Positions 8,048 through 16,973 are shown, numbered from the stretch's first letter. The stretch is 50,029 nucleotides of DNA from an uncultured Desulfobulbaceae bacterium (GCA_945787445.1 CALZHT010000043.1:1-50029); one strand, 5' to 3'. The notes: a model not told the origin generated them from the letters alone. Program-made: numbers and translations.

Positions 8048-8254
8048 TCACCCTTGGTTATCCTTCCCCTTGACAAGGGTCACTAAACCACCCATAAAAT
8101 CAATTTGTTTTACTTGGACTGACGCTATGGTTTTAGGCTCTTCAAACAATGCGCTAACCTTCACCCCCTCAGATGTTGTTTCAAGGAGAGTTACATTTTC
8201 CATAACTGTTTCTTGATTGCCGTCATCTTCAAGAATAACCCGCATCTGGCACAT
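8048..8254 (-). CDS. CooT-family nickel-binding protein
   Basis: This 68-residue protein starts MCQMRVILEDD and continues with MENVTLLE and KQIDFMGGLVTLV, the pattern of CooT proteins. CooT of Rhodospirillum rubrum takes part in nickel insertion into carbon monoxide dehydrogenase, and its Cys2 is the nickel ligand; the same cysteine is present here. No CO dehydrogenase gene is in the window, so the client enzyme is unknown. The start at 8254 has only a weak GAGG site upstream. It is cotranscribed with the His-rich gene downstream. Confidence 0.8.
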   Translation of the reverse strand: MCQMRVILEDDGNQETVMENVTLLETTSEGVKVSALFEEPKTIASVQVKQIDFMGGLVTLVKGKDNQG

Positions 8255-8596
8255 GATAGCATCGTAACCTCATTAAATTATAATATTTCGAAAATTTCCA
8301 TATTTTGTTTTCGTGATAGTTCATACCAAGTTGCATTCAAAGATGTAACAAGGCGGCAAGGAGGAGGCCCCGGAGGCGTATATGAAATACGTCGAGGAAG
8401 CCGACAACGTAGCCAACAAAGTTAAAATTTGAATGCGGTCTTGGTATCAACATATAATGAGTGAACCACGCTTACAAGCCCTAAAGTGAATGATAATGCA
8501 AAAAGTCCTATGCTGCCTTGCTGTCTTGGGCTACTCTGAATAGAGTTTTTTCGTCTCGTAAAATCTCAAGTAACACCAAAAAACGGACTCCAACCG
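8255..8596. other. intergenic region holding repeat B copy 1
   Basis: This 342-base gap upstream of the divergent cooT and CoA-binding genes is largely filled by the 125-base inverted-end repeat at 8323-8447. The rest (8448-8596) is A/T-rich without a clear promoter or hairpin, and I see no coding sequence. Confidence 0.6.
8323..8447. repeat. repeat family B, copy 1
   Basis: The ends are inverted: ATACCAAGTTGCATTCAAA at the left and TTTGAATGCGGTCTTGGTAT at the right. The inside, including GGCGGCAAGGAGGAGG and GAAATACGTCGAGGAAGCCG, is almost identical to copy 2 at 44728-44851. It encodes no protein and looks like a MITE. Confidence 0.85.
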
Positions 8597-9007
8597 ATGC
8601 GTATCTCTCCACATCTGAATATTACAGATATCATGAAGAAATACAACTCCATAGCTATTGTAGGCCTCTCACCTAAAACCAACCGGCCCAGCAACCAGGT
8701 GGCCCGCTATCTGCTTGAGGCCGGATATACAGTGATTCCTGTCAATCCGGGACAACATGAGATCATGGGACTCAAATGCTATCCCAACCTCCTTGCCATC
8801 CCTGATAAGGTCGAGATAGTGGACATTTTCAGGAGGTCTGAAGATATTCCCCCCATCGTTGACCAGGCCATTCAGATTAAAGCCAAGGTGGTTTGGATGC
8901 AACTCGGCATTGTCAATGAAGATGCGGCCACAACGGCCCAAAACGCCGGCCTTACAGTAATCATGGATCGATGCATAAAAGTTGATCACGCAAATCATCT
9001 ATTATGA
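8597..9007 (+). CDS. CoA-binding domain protein (YccU type)
   Basis: This is a 136-residue stand-alone Rossmann domain of the CoA_binding_2 family. Hallmarks are SIAIVGLSPKTNRPSNQVARYL, the nucleotide-binding loop, then GYTVIPVNPG, GLKCYPNL, VDIFRRSEDIPP and VVWMQLGI. Family members bind CoA in crystal structures, but their physiological role is not settled. The ATG at 8597 gives the usual N-terminal helix; ATG 8633 is an alternative. Neither has a strong ribosome site. It lies alone between two intergenic gaps. Confidence 0.85.
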   Translation: MRISPHLNITDIMKKYNSIAIVGLSPKTNRPSNQVARYLLEAGYTVIPVNPGQHEIMGLKCYPNLLAIPDKVEIVDIFRRSEDIPPIVDQAIQIKAKVVWMQLGIVNEDAATTAQNAGLTVIMDRCIKVDHANHLL

Positions 9008-9074
9008 AAGCCGGCTTTCCGAAAAAAATTGCTTATATTGTTGAAAGTATGTAAGGAGCCATGAGCGGCTTCGC

Positions 9075-9103
9075 TTGACTTTTCCCATTTTATACGATAA
9101 ATT
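9075..9103 (+). promoter_or_regulatory. possible sigma-70 promoter of hisS-aspS
   Basis: TTGACT at 9075 is followed after 17 bases by TAAATT at 9098. It is the only good match in the 227-base gap upstream of hisS. No T-box leader or other attenuation structure was recognisable. Confidence 0.4.
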
Positions 9104-9234
9104 CGCATCCTTTTTCACTGCCTGGTTTCCATAATGTGCAAAACGTAATTTTGCCACCAATGCGCAGAAAATAACAGTTAAGGCACTGCAAGACCACCGG
9201 CTTTTGCTTTCCCAGTAACTAAAGAGGATTTTTC

Positions 9235-10509
9235 TTGACTATACAGGCCCTTAAAGGATTTAAAGATATCCTCCCGGACGAGGTGGGTACATGGCAATGG
9301 CTTGAATCCATGGCGCGCAATGTCTTTCACCGTTTCGGATTTGAAGAAATCAAGGTTCCCATCCTCGAGAAAACAGAACTCTTTGCCCGCTCCATCGGCG
9401 AGTCCACCGACATCGTTGAAAAAGAAATGTATACCCTTATCGACAGAAACGGCGAGTCCATCACCATGCGACCGGAGGGCACTGCCAATGTTTTACGGGC
9501 CTTTATCGAACATGGCTTGCATGTCCGCAAGCCTTTGCAAAAACTCTATACCATCGGCCCCATGTTCCGGCATGAAAACCCGCAAAAGGGCCGATTGCGG
9601 CAATTTCATCAACTGAGTGTGGAAGTTCTCGGCACCAACAATCCCATGGTCGATGCAGAGTTGATGGCCATGGCCTGGGTGCTATTGCAGGAATTTGGAC
9701 TATCCGCCAGCCTGGAAGTAAATTCCTTAGGCTGCCCCCAATGCCGCCCGCAATATAAAGAAGCTCTGGTTTCGTTTCTTAAAGGCAATAAAAATGACCT
9801 ATGCGAGGATTGCCGGCGACGCACCCTGACCAATCCTTTGCGGGTCCTTGATTGCAAGAAAGAAAAATGCCGGGCCCGGTATCAAGAAGCGCCCTCCATC
9901 CTGGACTATTTATGCCCCTCCTGCAAGGAGCATTTCCAGGCAACGGAAAAAGGCTTACAAACCTTAAGTATACCGTATACTATTAATTCTTTTATGGTAA
10001 GAGGGCTTGATTATTACAGCCGTACTACTTTCGAACTGATCACCGACACACTTGGTGCACAGTCCGCTGTCGGCGCCGGCGGCCGCTACGACGGCCTGAT
10101 TGAACAGCTGGGCGGGCCTTCTTTGCCGGGCATAGGATTTGCCATGGGCATGGAGCGCTTGGTTTTAATGCTTAGCCAACAGAAAAAAGACCCGTTCCAT
10201 CAGGAAATCGACCTCTTTGTCGCTGTTCTCGGAAATACTGCCCAAGAAACCGGCTTTATACTGATTCATGCTATCCGCCGCAAAGGACTCCGGGCAGTCA
10301 TGGACTTTGAAGGCCGCAGCCTGAAAAGCCAGATGAAACAGGCAAACCGCCACAACGCCCGATATACCCTTATTCTTGGCCAAGACGAGATTGATAAAAA
10401 AGAGGGCGTTTTACGTAATATGGCCACCAAGGAACAACTTCCGGTTTCTCTTGCTGGTGATATAGGTTCCTGGTGTGATGCCGTTATTTCAATTACCAAG
10501 ACTCAATAA
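9235..10509 (+). CDS. hisS: histidyl-tRNA synthetase
   Basis: HisRS is a class II synthetase that charges tRNA-His. The 424 residues are normal length. They start with the family's QALKGFKDILPDE, then motif 2 (MFRHENPQKGRLRQFHQL), the histidine-specific YTINSFMVRGLDYYSRTTFE and the motif 3 region GIGFAMGMERL. The insertion with CPQC, CEDC and DCKKEKC is common in bacterial HisRS. The C-terminal anticodon-binding domain begins near DLFVAVLG. The start is a TTG at 9235 with an AGAGGA site upstream. It is 17 bases ahead of aspS, forming an operon seen in many Desulfobacterota and Firmicutes. Confidence 0.97.
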   Translation: MTIQALKGFKDILPDEVGTWQWLESMARNVFHRFGFEEIKVPILEKTELFARSIGESTDIVEKEMYTLIDRNGESITMRPEGTANVLRAFIEHGLHVRKPLQKLYTIGPMFRHENPQKGRLRQFHQLSVEVLGTNNPMVDAELMAMAWVLLQEFGLSASLEVNSLGCPQCRPQYKEALVSFLKGNKNDLCEDCRRRTLTNPLRVLDCKKEKCRARYQEAPSILDYLCPSCKEHFQATEKGLQTLSIPYTINSFMVRGLDYYSRTTFELITDTLGAQSAVGAGGRYDGLIEQLGGPSLPGIGFAMGMERLVLMLSQQKKDPFHQEIDLFVAVLGNTAQETGFILIHAIRRKGLRAVMDFEGRSLKSQMKQANRHNARYTLILGQDEIDKKEGVLRNMATKEQLPVSLAGDIGSWCDAVISITKTQ

Positions 10510-10526
10510 TAAAGGAGCACATTCCT

Positions 10527-12308
10527 ATGGAATCCATGGGAGGCCTAAAACGTAGCCATACCTGCAATGATCTCAGGGCACCAAATGTCGGCGAAGAAGT
10601 CACCTTGATGGGATGGGTGATGCGGCGGCGCGACCATGGCGGGGTAATCTTCATCGATCTCCGCGACCGTTGGGGCCTAACCCAGGTGGTATTTAACCCG
10701 GTATTTAATGAAGAGGTGCATGAAAAAGCCCATTCTTTACGGAGCGAATGGGTCCTTGCTGTCCGGGGAAAAGTAGAAAAGCGGCCGGAAGGCATGACCA
10801 ACCCCAACCTTACCACCGGCGAAATTGAGGTCATGGTGGACGAATTGCGGATCCTCAACACCAGCTTGACCCCGCCCTTTCCGCTCGATGAAGAAAGTGA
10901 AATTTCAGACAATTTGCGACTCAAGTACCGCTACCTCGATCTGCGCCGGCTTGACATGGCCGCCAATCTGATTATGCGGCATGAGGCCTGCCAGGCCATT
11001 CGCGCCCATCTCAATACCCAAAACTTCCTCGAAGTCGAAACCCCGATCCTGACCAGGTCAACCCCGGAAGGAGCAAGGGACTATCTGGTACCCAGCAGGG
11101 TCAATCCAGGCCGATTCTACGCCTTGCCCCAGTCCCCGCAGCTTTTTAAGCAGCTTCTCATGGTAGCGGGAATGGACCGCTATTACCAAATCGTCAAATG
11201 TTTCCGAGACGAGGACCTGCGGGCCGACCGGCAGCCGGAATTCACCCAGATTGACATGGAGCTTTCCTTTGTGGAAGAGGAGGATATCTATGGGATCACT
11301 GAAGGGATGATTGCTTCTTTGTTCAAAGCAACCCGCGGAATAGACTTACAGCCTCCCTTTCCCCGCATGACTTACGCAGAAGCCACGGACCGGTTCGGCA
11401 CCGATCGTCCTGATATCCGCTTTGCCCTGGAATTGGTTTCCCTTACAGATATTGTAAGGGATTGCGGATTTAAAGTCTTCCAGACCGTGGCTGCAAAAGG
11501 CGGCATGGTAAAAAGCCTAAATGCAAAGGGATGTGCGGATTTTTCCCGCAAAGACCTGGATGATCTGACCGAATATGTTGGCCAGTTCGGGGCCAAAGGG
11601 TTGGCCTGGGTCAAAGTCAAGCAGGGAGGAGAGTGGCAATCGCCCATAGCCAAGTTCTTCACTGATGCAGAACGGTCCAATATGGCCACCACTCTGGGGG
11701 CGGAAGAAGGCGATCTCCTCTTCTTTGTAGCTGACCAGCCCACAATTGTCCAACAGTCCCTTGCCGAACTGCGGCTTGAGCTGGGCCGCCGCCTTGGCCT
11801 GGTTGACAAATCGACCTTCCAGTTCGTCTGGGTAACCGACTTTCCTCTTCTGGAGTACGACAATGATGAAAAACGCCATGTTGCCGTGCACCATCCTTTC
11901 ACGGCAGCAAAGGAGGAAGATATCGGACTGCTCCTGTCCGAGCCGGGAAAGGTGCGGAGCCGGGCCTATGATCTCGTGTTAAACGGCATTGAAATAGGGG
12001 GCGGCAGTATACGCATCCACCAGAAGGATATGCAGGAAAGGATGTTTACCGCTTTGTCCATTTCCCCTGCAGAGGCAAAGGAAAAATTCGACTTTCTGCT
12101 CAAAGCTCTGGAGCTTGGGGCACCGCCCCACGGTGGGATTGCCTTTGGCCTTGACCGCCTCATGATGATCCTGGCCGGCAAGGATTCAATCCGGGATGTC
12201 ATTGCATTCCCCAAAACCCAGAAGGCGACCTGTCCGTTGACCGAGGCGCCGGCCAAGGCCGAAAGAAAGCAGCTGACCGAACTCTCTCTGCGGCCGGATT
12301 GGGATTAA
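10527..12308 (+). CDS. aspS: aspartyl-tRNA synthetase, probably non-discriminating (Asp/Asn)
   Basis: This is a bacterial-type AspRS of 593 residues: an N-terminal OB-fold anticodon-binding domain, a class II catalytic core split by the GAD insertion (about residues 290-430), motif 2 CFRDEDLRADRQPEFTQID and motif 3 GGIAFGLDRLMMIL. The OB-fold has RRRDHGG with His37 and KRPEG with Gly89, the residues linked in Pseudomonas AspRS to relaxed specificity, where E. coli has Leu and Lys. This suggests the enzyme also charges tRNA-Asn with Asp, to be amidated by GatCAB. The start ATG has an AAAGGAG site and lies 17 bases after hisS. Confidence 0.96.
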   Translation: MESMGGLKRSHTCNDLRAPNVGEEVTLMGWVMRRRDHGGVIFIDLRDRWGLTQVVFNPVFNEEVHEKAHSLRSEWVLAVRGKVEKRPEGMTNPNLTTGEIEVMVDELRILNTSLTPPFPLDEESEISDNLRLKYRYLDLRRLDMAANLIMRHEACQAIRAHLNTQNFLEVETPILTRSTPEGARDYLVPSRVNPGRFYALPQSPQLFKQLLMVAGMDRYYQIVKCFRDEDLRADRQPEFTQIDMELSFVEEEDIYGITEGMIASLFKATRGIDLQPPFPRMTYAEATDRFGTDRPDIRFALELVSLTDIVRDCGFKVFQTVAAKGGMVKSLNAKGCADFSRKDLDDLTEYVGQFGAKGLAWVKVKQGGEWQSPIAKFFTDAERSNMATTLGAEEGDLLFFVADQPTIVQQSLAELRLELGRRLGLVDKSTFQFVWVTDFPLLEYDNDEKRHVAVHHPFTAAKEEDIGLLLSEPGKVRSRAYDLVLNGIEIGGGSIRIHQKDMQERMFTALSISPAEAKEKFDFLLKALELGAPPHGGIAFGLDRLMMILAGKDSIRDVIAFPKTQKATCPLTEAPAKAERKQLTELSLRPDWD

Positions 12309-12343
12309 GATTTTGCCTCTCTTACCAGCGGTTTCCTATAATC

Positions 12344-12736
12344 CTACCTGCCTGTCGACAGAATGTCCCTGACGATTTCAGCGACCTGAGGGTCTGGATC
12401 ATCTGCAAGTATCCGCAGATGGATCTTGACCTCATCTGTGCCGATTATTCCGAGGAGGGTCGCAGCCTCGCCTCGGACATAGGGGTCCTCTTCCTTCAGC
12501 AGGGGAAGAAGGGACGGGATGGCTAGAGCAACTTCCTGGGGCCTGAGGTCGGTCAGTTCTTCAAAAAGAACGGCCATACCCATGCGGACCATGTAACGCT
12601 CATCCTGCAGAATTTTGCCGGTCAGTCCATAAAGGGATGTGTCCTGCTTGAACATGGCGACAATATTTTCGACATGGCCAAGTTCTAGAAAATCCGCAAT
12701 AACTTGTACCAGCTCTTCATCGCTTGTCTCATACAT
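12344..12736 (-). CDS. HEAT-repeat protein
   Basis: This is a 130-residue all-helical protein with HEAT-like repeats; the clearest runs from DLRPQEVALAIPSLLPLLKE through DPYVRGEAATLLGIIG and DPDPQVAEIVRDIL. It has no signal peptide. Such small HEAT proteins are scaffolds or lyase-like partners in various pathways, and nothing here fixes the function. It is convergent with aspS (35 bases) and divergent from the EamA exporter. The start at 12736 is an ATG. Confidence 0.75.
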   Translation of the reverse strand: MYETSDEELVQVIADFLELGHVENIVAMFKQDTSLYGLTGKILQDERYMVRMGMAVLFEELTDLRPQEVALAIPSLLPLLKEEDPYVRGEAATLLGIIGTDEVKIHLRILADDPDPQVAEIVRDILSTGR

Positions 12737-12775
12737 GTTGGAAACACCGTAACCTATTATTTTCGGATACCTACC

Positions 12776-13618
12776 ATGGGCGTGATTTTCATGCTTCTCT
12801 CATCAGCAAGCTTTGCAACCATGTCCGCTTTCATCAAAGGGATTGGACCGGGACTGCCGCTTACCCAGCTTGTTTTTCTGCGCTGTATTCTGGCGGCGCC
12901 CCTTCTTCTCCTCTTCATTATGGCCCAAGAAAGACCCCTTGTGGTGAAAGCAAAAAAAGTGCTGCTCATCAGGACATTTCTCGGCATAACCGCCATGCAC
13001 GGCTTTTTTTATGCAATAACCCATATGCCTTTGGCTGAATGCATATTTATCGGGAGAACCCAACCTCTCATCCTAGCATTGATGGCGCCATTTGTCTTGG
13101 GAGAAAAGGCTCCGCGTCCCGCCTGGTTCGCCATTTTCACCGGTCTTGCCGGGGCGGCGCTGATCATGAAACCGGCCATGGCCTGGCCCATGGCAGCATG
13201 GATTGCGCTCGGCGCGGCCGCAGCCTCGGCAGGTGCGCATCTCATGGTGCGGCGGTTGAACAAAACCGATTTCCCCATGGTCATTGTATTCAACTTTACC
13301 CTACTTACCGCTTTTTTCACTGCTTTTAAAGCGCTTCCTGAGTTTGTCCCTTTAACCGCAAAACAATGGATCTTTATATCCGGTGTCGCACTATTTGCAA
13401 GCTTGGGCCAAATCCTGATGACCCTGGCCTATCGCAAGGACAAGGCACCGGCTGTTGCGGCGGCAAGCTATTCATCGGTAATTCTTTCCGTCATCTACGG
13501 CTACTTTTTTTGGCAAGAAATACCCCACCCCTTGGCATGGCTCGGAGGAGGACTTATAGTAGTAGGAGGTCTGCTTCTGGTGAAATCACGATACCGTATA
13601 ACCGAGCCTGCCGGCTGA
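12776..13618 (+). CDS. EamA-family (DMT) small-molecule transporter
   Basis: This is an inner-membrane exporter of the drug/metabolite transporter superfamily with about ten predicted helices in two EamA repeats, around residues 1-125 and 135-275. Typical features are the first-helix MLLSSASFATMSAFIKGIG, FLRCILAAPLLLL, and the second repeat's SLGQILMTLAYRKDKAPAVAAASYSSVI. The substrate cannot be predicted. The frame opens at 12704, but the ATG at 12776 leads straight into helix 1 and avoids overlap with the divergent HEAT gene, so I prefer it (280 residues). Confidence 0.85.
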   Translation: MGVIFMLLSSASFATMSAFIKGIGPGLPLTQLVFLRCILAAPLLLLFIMAQERPLVVKAKKVLLIRTFLGITAMHGFFYAITHMPLAECIFIGRTQPLILALMAPFVLGEKAPRPAWFAIFTGLAGAALIMKPAMAWPMAAWIALGAAAASAGAHLMVRRLNKTDFPMVIVFNFTLLTAFFTAFKALPEFVPLTAKQWIFISGVALFASLGQILMTLAYRKDKAPAVAAASYSSVILSVIYGYFFWQEIPHPLAWLGGGLIVVGGLLLVKSRYRITEPAG

Positions 13619-13664
13619 CCGTAAACTTTTGCCCTGGCTTGCTCAAGATGGCGTTACAGTAACT

Positions 13665-14228
13665 ATGCATGCTCTTCGATTCGATCCTTTTGAAGACCGC
13701 CTCTCACGGGATATCCGCAATGCACTCTCAGAGTCCTTTATGGAATCTCTTGATAGCCTTGACATGGCACCGGTTAAAAAAACGGCGGCGCAATTTTTTT
13801 CCCGGTCTATGGCGCCGTGTTATCGTACTTATATAAAAAATCGACTCTCCATGTATGAAAAAGCGGTTCAAATTATAAAGGTGCAGGGGCTCTCCGAGCC
13901 ATTCAAGCAGTCTCTACTCCTGTGGGACTTGGACCTTTTTTTCGAAGTGCATGAACGAGTGGAAAGATTGTGGATGAAGGCACGCGGACACCAACGCAAG
14001 GCCTTGCAGGGCATGGTCCAGGCTGCAGGATTTTATATTCATCTGGCATTCGATCATGAAGAGGCGGCAAGAAAAATGGCGGCCAAGGCTGCTTTAAAGC
14101 TCGCGCAATACGGCGATTCCCTTCCTTGTCCGCTACAAGTGAACACGTTACTGGCAGCCCTTGAACAAAATGACCCCAATCCGCCCAAATTATCAGGCTG
14201 CCATGGTAAAACAAGACCTAAAGGCTGA
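13665..14228 (+). CDS. DUF309 family protein
   Basis: The central segment LFFEVHERVERLWMKARGHQRKALQGMVQAAGFYIHL is the DUF309 signature, an HExxE-like helix pair followed by QG-hydrophobic-Q helices (about residues 85-125 of 187). The family is small, helical and functionally uncharacterised. The N-terminal 80 residues precede the domain. ATG 13665 was chosen; the frame extends to a TTG at 13629 with no better ribosome site. It follows the EamA gene by 46 bases and may be cotranscribed. Confidence 0.75.
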   Translation: MHALRFDPFEDRLSRDIRNALSESFMESLDSLDMAPVKKTAAQFFSRSMAPCYRTYIKNRLSMYEKAVQIIKVQGLSEPFKQSLLLWDLDLFFEVHERVERLWMKARGHQRKALQGMVQAAGFYIHLAFDHEEAARKMAAKAALKLAQYGDSLPCPLQVNTLLAALEQNDPNPPKLSGCHGKTRPKG

Positions 14229-14240
14229 CAGGAAAAAAAC

Positions 14241-14269
14241 TTGTCATCATAGGGATCTGCCGGTATGAT
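14241..14269 (+). promoter_or_regulatory. sigma-70-type promoter of trxA-trxB
   Basis: TTGTCA at 14241-14246 and TATGAT at 14264-14269 are separated by exactly 17 bases, about 75 bases ahead of the trxA start codon. Confidence 0.62.
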
Positions 14270-14346
14270 TATTTTCTTATATTAAAGAGAACCAAAGGAT
14301 ATTCCCTCTGTCTTTATAAATTTACATTTTATGAAAGGAGATTATT

Positions 14347-14676
14347 ATGGCTGGTGATAAAGTAACACACCTTACCGACGGAGAATTTGAAGCCCAGGCC
14401 CTCAAGGCTGATATTCCTGTACTCGTTGATTTCTGGGCACCATGGTGCGGGCCATGTAAAGCAATTGGTCCTGTAATCGAAGAACTTGCCGAGGAATTTG
14501 ACGGCAAAGTAAAAATTGGCAAAATGAATGTTGATGAGAATCCTGCCACACCGGGGAAATATAGTATTCGTGCCATCCCAACCCTTATTCTTTTTAAAAA
14601 CGGTGAAATTATTGACCAGATTACAGGTGCGGTTGGCAAGACCCAGCTTGTGGCAATGATCAATAAATCATTATAA
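14347..14676 (+). CDS. trxA: thioredoxin
   Basis: This is a 109-residue classical thioredoxin with the redox site WAPWCGPCK (CGPC), the buried aspartate/lysine strand VDFWA, the cis-proline loop RAIPTLILFKNG and the final helix. It reduces protein disulfides using electrons from the adjacent thioredoxin reductase. The ATG has an AAAGGAG site. The gap to trxB is 11 bases, so the two genes form an operon from the promoter at 14241. Confidence 0.97.
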   Translation: MAGDKVTHLTDGEFEAQALKADIPVLVDFWAPWCGPCKAIGPVIEELAEEFDGKVKIGKMNVDENPATPGKYSIRAIPTLILFKNGEIIDQITGAVGKTQLVAMINKSL

Positions 14677-14687
14677 TTTTTAGGCAT

Positions 14688-15620
14688 ATGAATTCGGCTG
14701 ACTATGAACTCATAATAGTTGGGGGCGGGCCTGCTGGTCTTACTGCAGGCCTTTATGCTGCCCGCTCGCAACTCAAAGCCGTTCTCCTTGAAAAAGGGGC
14801 GGTCGGTGGCCAGGTCTTGCTCACTGACTGGATAGACAATTACCCCGGCTTCCCTGAAGGCCTAACCGGATTTGACCTGGTTGATAAGATGGCAGCCCAG
14901 GCAGCCCGTTTCGGCCTTGAAACACAAGTGGCAAATATTATCTCCATGGACCTTTCCGGACCTCTTAAAAAACTCTATCTCGAGGACGGCAAAGAGCTTA
15001 CTGCCAAGGCGTTGATAATTGCCACCGGCGCCCGCCCCAATACGCTCGGCATCCCGGGAGAGGCTGAACTCACCGGCAAAGGAGTATCGTATTGCGCCAC
15101 CTGCGATGCCCCTTTTTACCGGGACCAGGAAGTGGCAGTTGTTGGAGGAGGCAACACCGCGGTCCAGGAGGCCATCTACCTTACCCGCTTTGCCAGCAAA
15201 GTTACGGTTATTCATCGCCGGGACACCTTGCGGGCCACCAAGGTTTATCAGGATGAGGCGTTTGCCAATGAAAAAATCGATTTCCTTTGGAACTCAGTGG
15301 TTACGCATGTAGATGGCAAGAACGGCGTTGAATCAATACGGATTAAAGATACCATGGAAGGACAGGAAAGCGTTCTCAAACTGCAGGGCATATTCGTACT
15401 GATCGGTACAATCCCCAACAATGAAATGCTTCCAGCGCACCAGCTTGCAATGGAGGATGGCTTTTTAGTGACGGACAATGAAATGCGCACAAACATTCCC
15501 GGCGTAACGGCGGCAGGCGATATCCGCAGTAAAGCCGTGCGGCAGGTTGTCAATGCTGCTGGCGAAGGTGCCGTAGCCGAACAGTCAATTGAAGAATATC
15601 TTGGGGAACATTCCTCTTAA
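14688..15620 (+). CDS. trxB: thioredoxin reductase
   Basis: This flavoprotein passes electrons from NADPH (or another donor) through FAD and a disulfide to thioredoxin. The 310 residues have the FAD motif IIVGGGPAGLTAGLYAARS, the redox-active site CATCDAPFY (CxxC), the pyridine-nucleotide motif VVGGGNTAVQEAIYL and the C-terminal FAD signature VTAAGDIRSKAVRQVVNAAGEG. The nucleotide loop is followed by HRRDTLRATK, matching the NADPH-binding HRRxxxRA pattern. It is cotranscribed with trxA; bamD follows after 49 bases. Confidence 0.97.
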   Translation: MNSADYELIIVGGGPAGLTAGLYAARSQLKAVLLEKGAVGGQVLLTDWIDNYPGFPEGLTGFDLVDKMAAQAARFGLETQVANIISMDLSGPLKKLYLEDGKELTAKALIIATGARPNTLGIPGEAELTGKGVSYCATCDAPFYRDQEVAVVGGGNTAVQEAIYLTRFASKVTVIHRRDTLRATKVYQDEAFANEKIDFLWNSVVTHVDGKNGVESIRIKDTMEGQESVLKLQGIFVLIGTIPNNEMLPAHQLAMEDGFLVTDNEMRTNIPGVTAAGDIRSKAVRQVVNAAGEGAVAEQSIEEYLGEHSS

Positions 15621-15669
15621 AACCATAGTCATTATTAAAAAAATTATGATGTAATTATTATCTGATTAT

Positions 15670-16398
15670 ATGAATACGAATATACATAACAAAACATTCA
15701 CAAAACATCTTTTCGCTCTTATTTGCCTGATCTTAACAATCTCCTTCTGTACAGCCTGCTCCACCAAGGATATAAATGCTGAGGCCCAAGCAGAGGCCCT
15801 GGCCCAAAAAGGGCTCGATGAATTCAAACATGGAAAATATCATATTGCCGTTGACACTTTTGGCAGTATTAAAAATCGTTTTCCCTTCAGTAAATACAGC
15901 CTGCTTGCGGAAATTAAGGCGGCTGATTCCCATTATTATATGGAACATTATGATGAAGCCTTGACCCTCTATGAAGAATTCGAAAACAATCACCCAACCA
16001 ATGAAGCAATTCCCTATGTCCTTTTTCAGATAGGCATGTGCTATTACAATTGGATAAATTCTCCGGACCGTGATCCCGATGCTGCCGCCAGGGCAGAGCA
16101 GAACTTTTCCAGATTGATCCGGACCTATCCCAATTCTTGTTACACTAATGAAGCAAAAGCCCGTATCAAGGAAACAAAAAACTTTCTGGCCGAGCATGAG
16201 TTGCTGGTGGCGAAATATTACGCAAAAACAGGCTCCCTGGAACAGGCGGTAAGCAGGTTGGAATATCTGCTTATTAATTATCCGGATTCAGGCAAGGCCG
16301 AAGAAGCGAAAATGCTGCTGGCCTCAGTGCAGGCGGGTGAAAGGCCCAAACGTCCCTTAATTCTATGGATCCCCGGCATGTCAATCCTCTTTGACTGA
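15670..16398 (+). CDS. bamD: outer membrane protein assembly factor BamD (lipoprotein)
   Basis: BamD is the essential lipoprotein of the BAM complex that folds beta-barrels into the outer membrane. The 242-residue protein has a lipoprotein signal ending ISFCTACS, with Cys36 as the lipidated residue, followed by about five TPR-like repeats, for example GLDEFKHGKYHIAVDTFGSI and HYDEALTLYEEFENNHP. Length and repeat order match BamD. It lies 49 bases after trxB on the same strand and overlaps queH tail to tail by 18 bases. Confidence 0.88.
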   Translation: MNTNIHNKTFTKHLFALICLILTISFCTACSTKDINAEAQAEALAQKGLDEFKHGKYHIAVDTFGSIKNRFPFSKYSLLAEIKAADSHYYMEHYDEALTLYEEFENNHPTNEAIPYVLFQIGMCYYNWINSPDRDPDAAARAEQNFSRLIRTYPNSCYTNEAKARIKETKNFLAEHELLVAKYYAKTGSLEQAVSRLEYLLINYPDSGKAEEAKMLLASVQAGERPKRPLILWIPGMSILFD

Positions 16399-16965
16399 TA
16401 CAATCTCCTTGTTTGCCGCCTTTTTCTTCTTTCGCCATCGCTTGTCGAAACGTTCCTGTTCACTGTAAATACAGCCGCAATATGATTGGCGGTACAACTC
16501 CATGCGCAGGGAAAGGTCGATGCCCTGCTGCCACCCCTTTCGAAAGTCCTGGTAATAAAAAGGAATACCATGTTCAACGGCTAGCCGCTCGGCAATGCTT
16601 CGTATGCTTTGGTGTTTCTGGTAGCGGCTGTATAACAGAGTGGTGGTAAAGGCATCAGCCCCGATGCTGCGGGCATGCTGCACCGAGGAGGAAAGTCGCA
16701 TTTCATAGCAAAGGGCGCATCGTTCCTCTTCGTTGTATACCACCCGCCGCAGGTATTCCCTGAGCCCGTATTCCCTCACAGTTTCAACCTTGAAATCCAT
16801 AAGCCGCACTAATGAGTCCACAGCCTGCAACCGCTTTTGAAATTCTTTATACGGATGAATATTGGGATTGAAAAAAAATCCGGAAACGGAATGGCCCGCG
16901 TCACGCAATACTGATAGAGGATATGTCGTGCATGGCGCACAGCAGAGATGCATCAATATTTTCAT
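16381..16965 (-). CDS. queH: epoxyqueuosine reductase QueH
   Basis: QueH reduces epoxyqueuosine to queuosine in tRNA, as the non-cobalamin replacement for QueG. The protein (about 194 residues, formerly DUF208) starts with MHLCCAPCTTYPLSVL, holding the conserved double cysteine and CxxC, then FFFNPNIHPYKEF, GCIYSEQERFD and a second CAxCYEMRL pair. The cysteines bind an iron-sulfur cluster and metal. A GTG at 16974 overlapping the preceding stop is an alternative start; I chose the ATG at 16965. It directly follows the NifA-like gene. Confidence 0.9.
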   Translation of the reverse strand: MKILMHLCCAPCTTYPLSVLRDAGHSVSGFFFNPNIHPYKEFQKRLQAVDSLVRLMDFKVETVREYGLREYLRRVVYNEEERCALCYEMRLSSSVQHARSIGADAFTTTLLYSRYQKHQSIRSIAERLAVEHGIPFYYQDFRKGWQQGIDLSLRMELYRQSYCGCIYSEQERFDKRWRKKKKAANKEIVSVKED

Positions 16966-16973
16966 GGTGCTCA

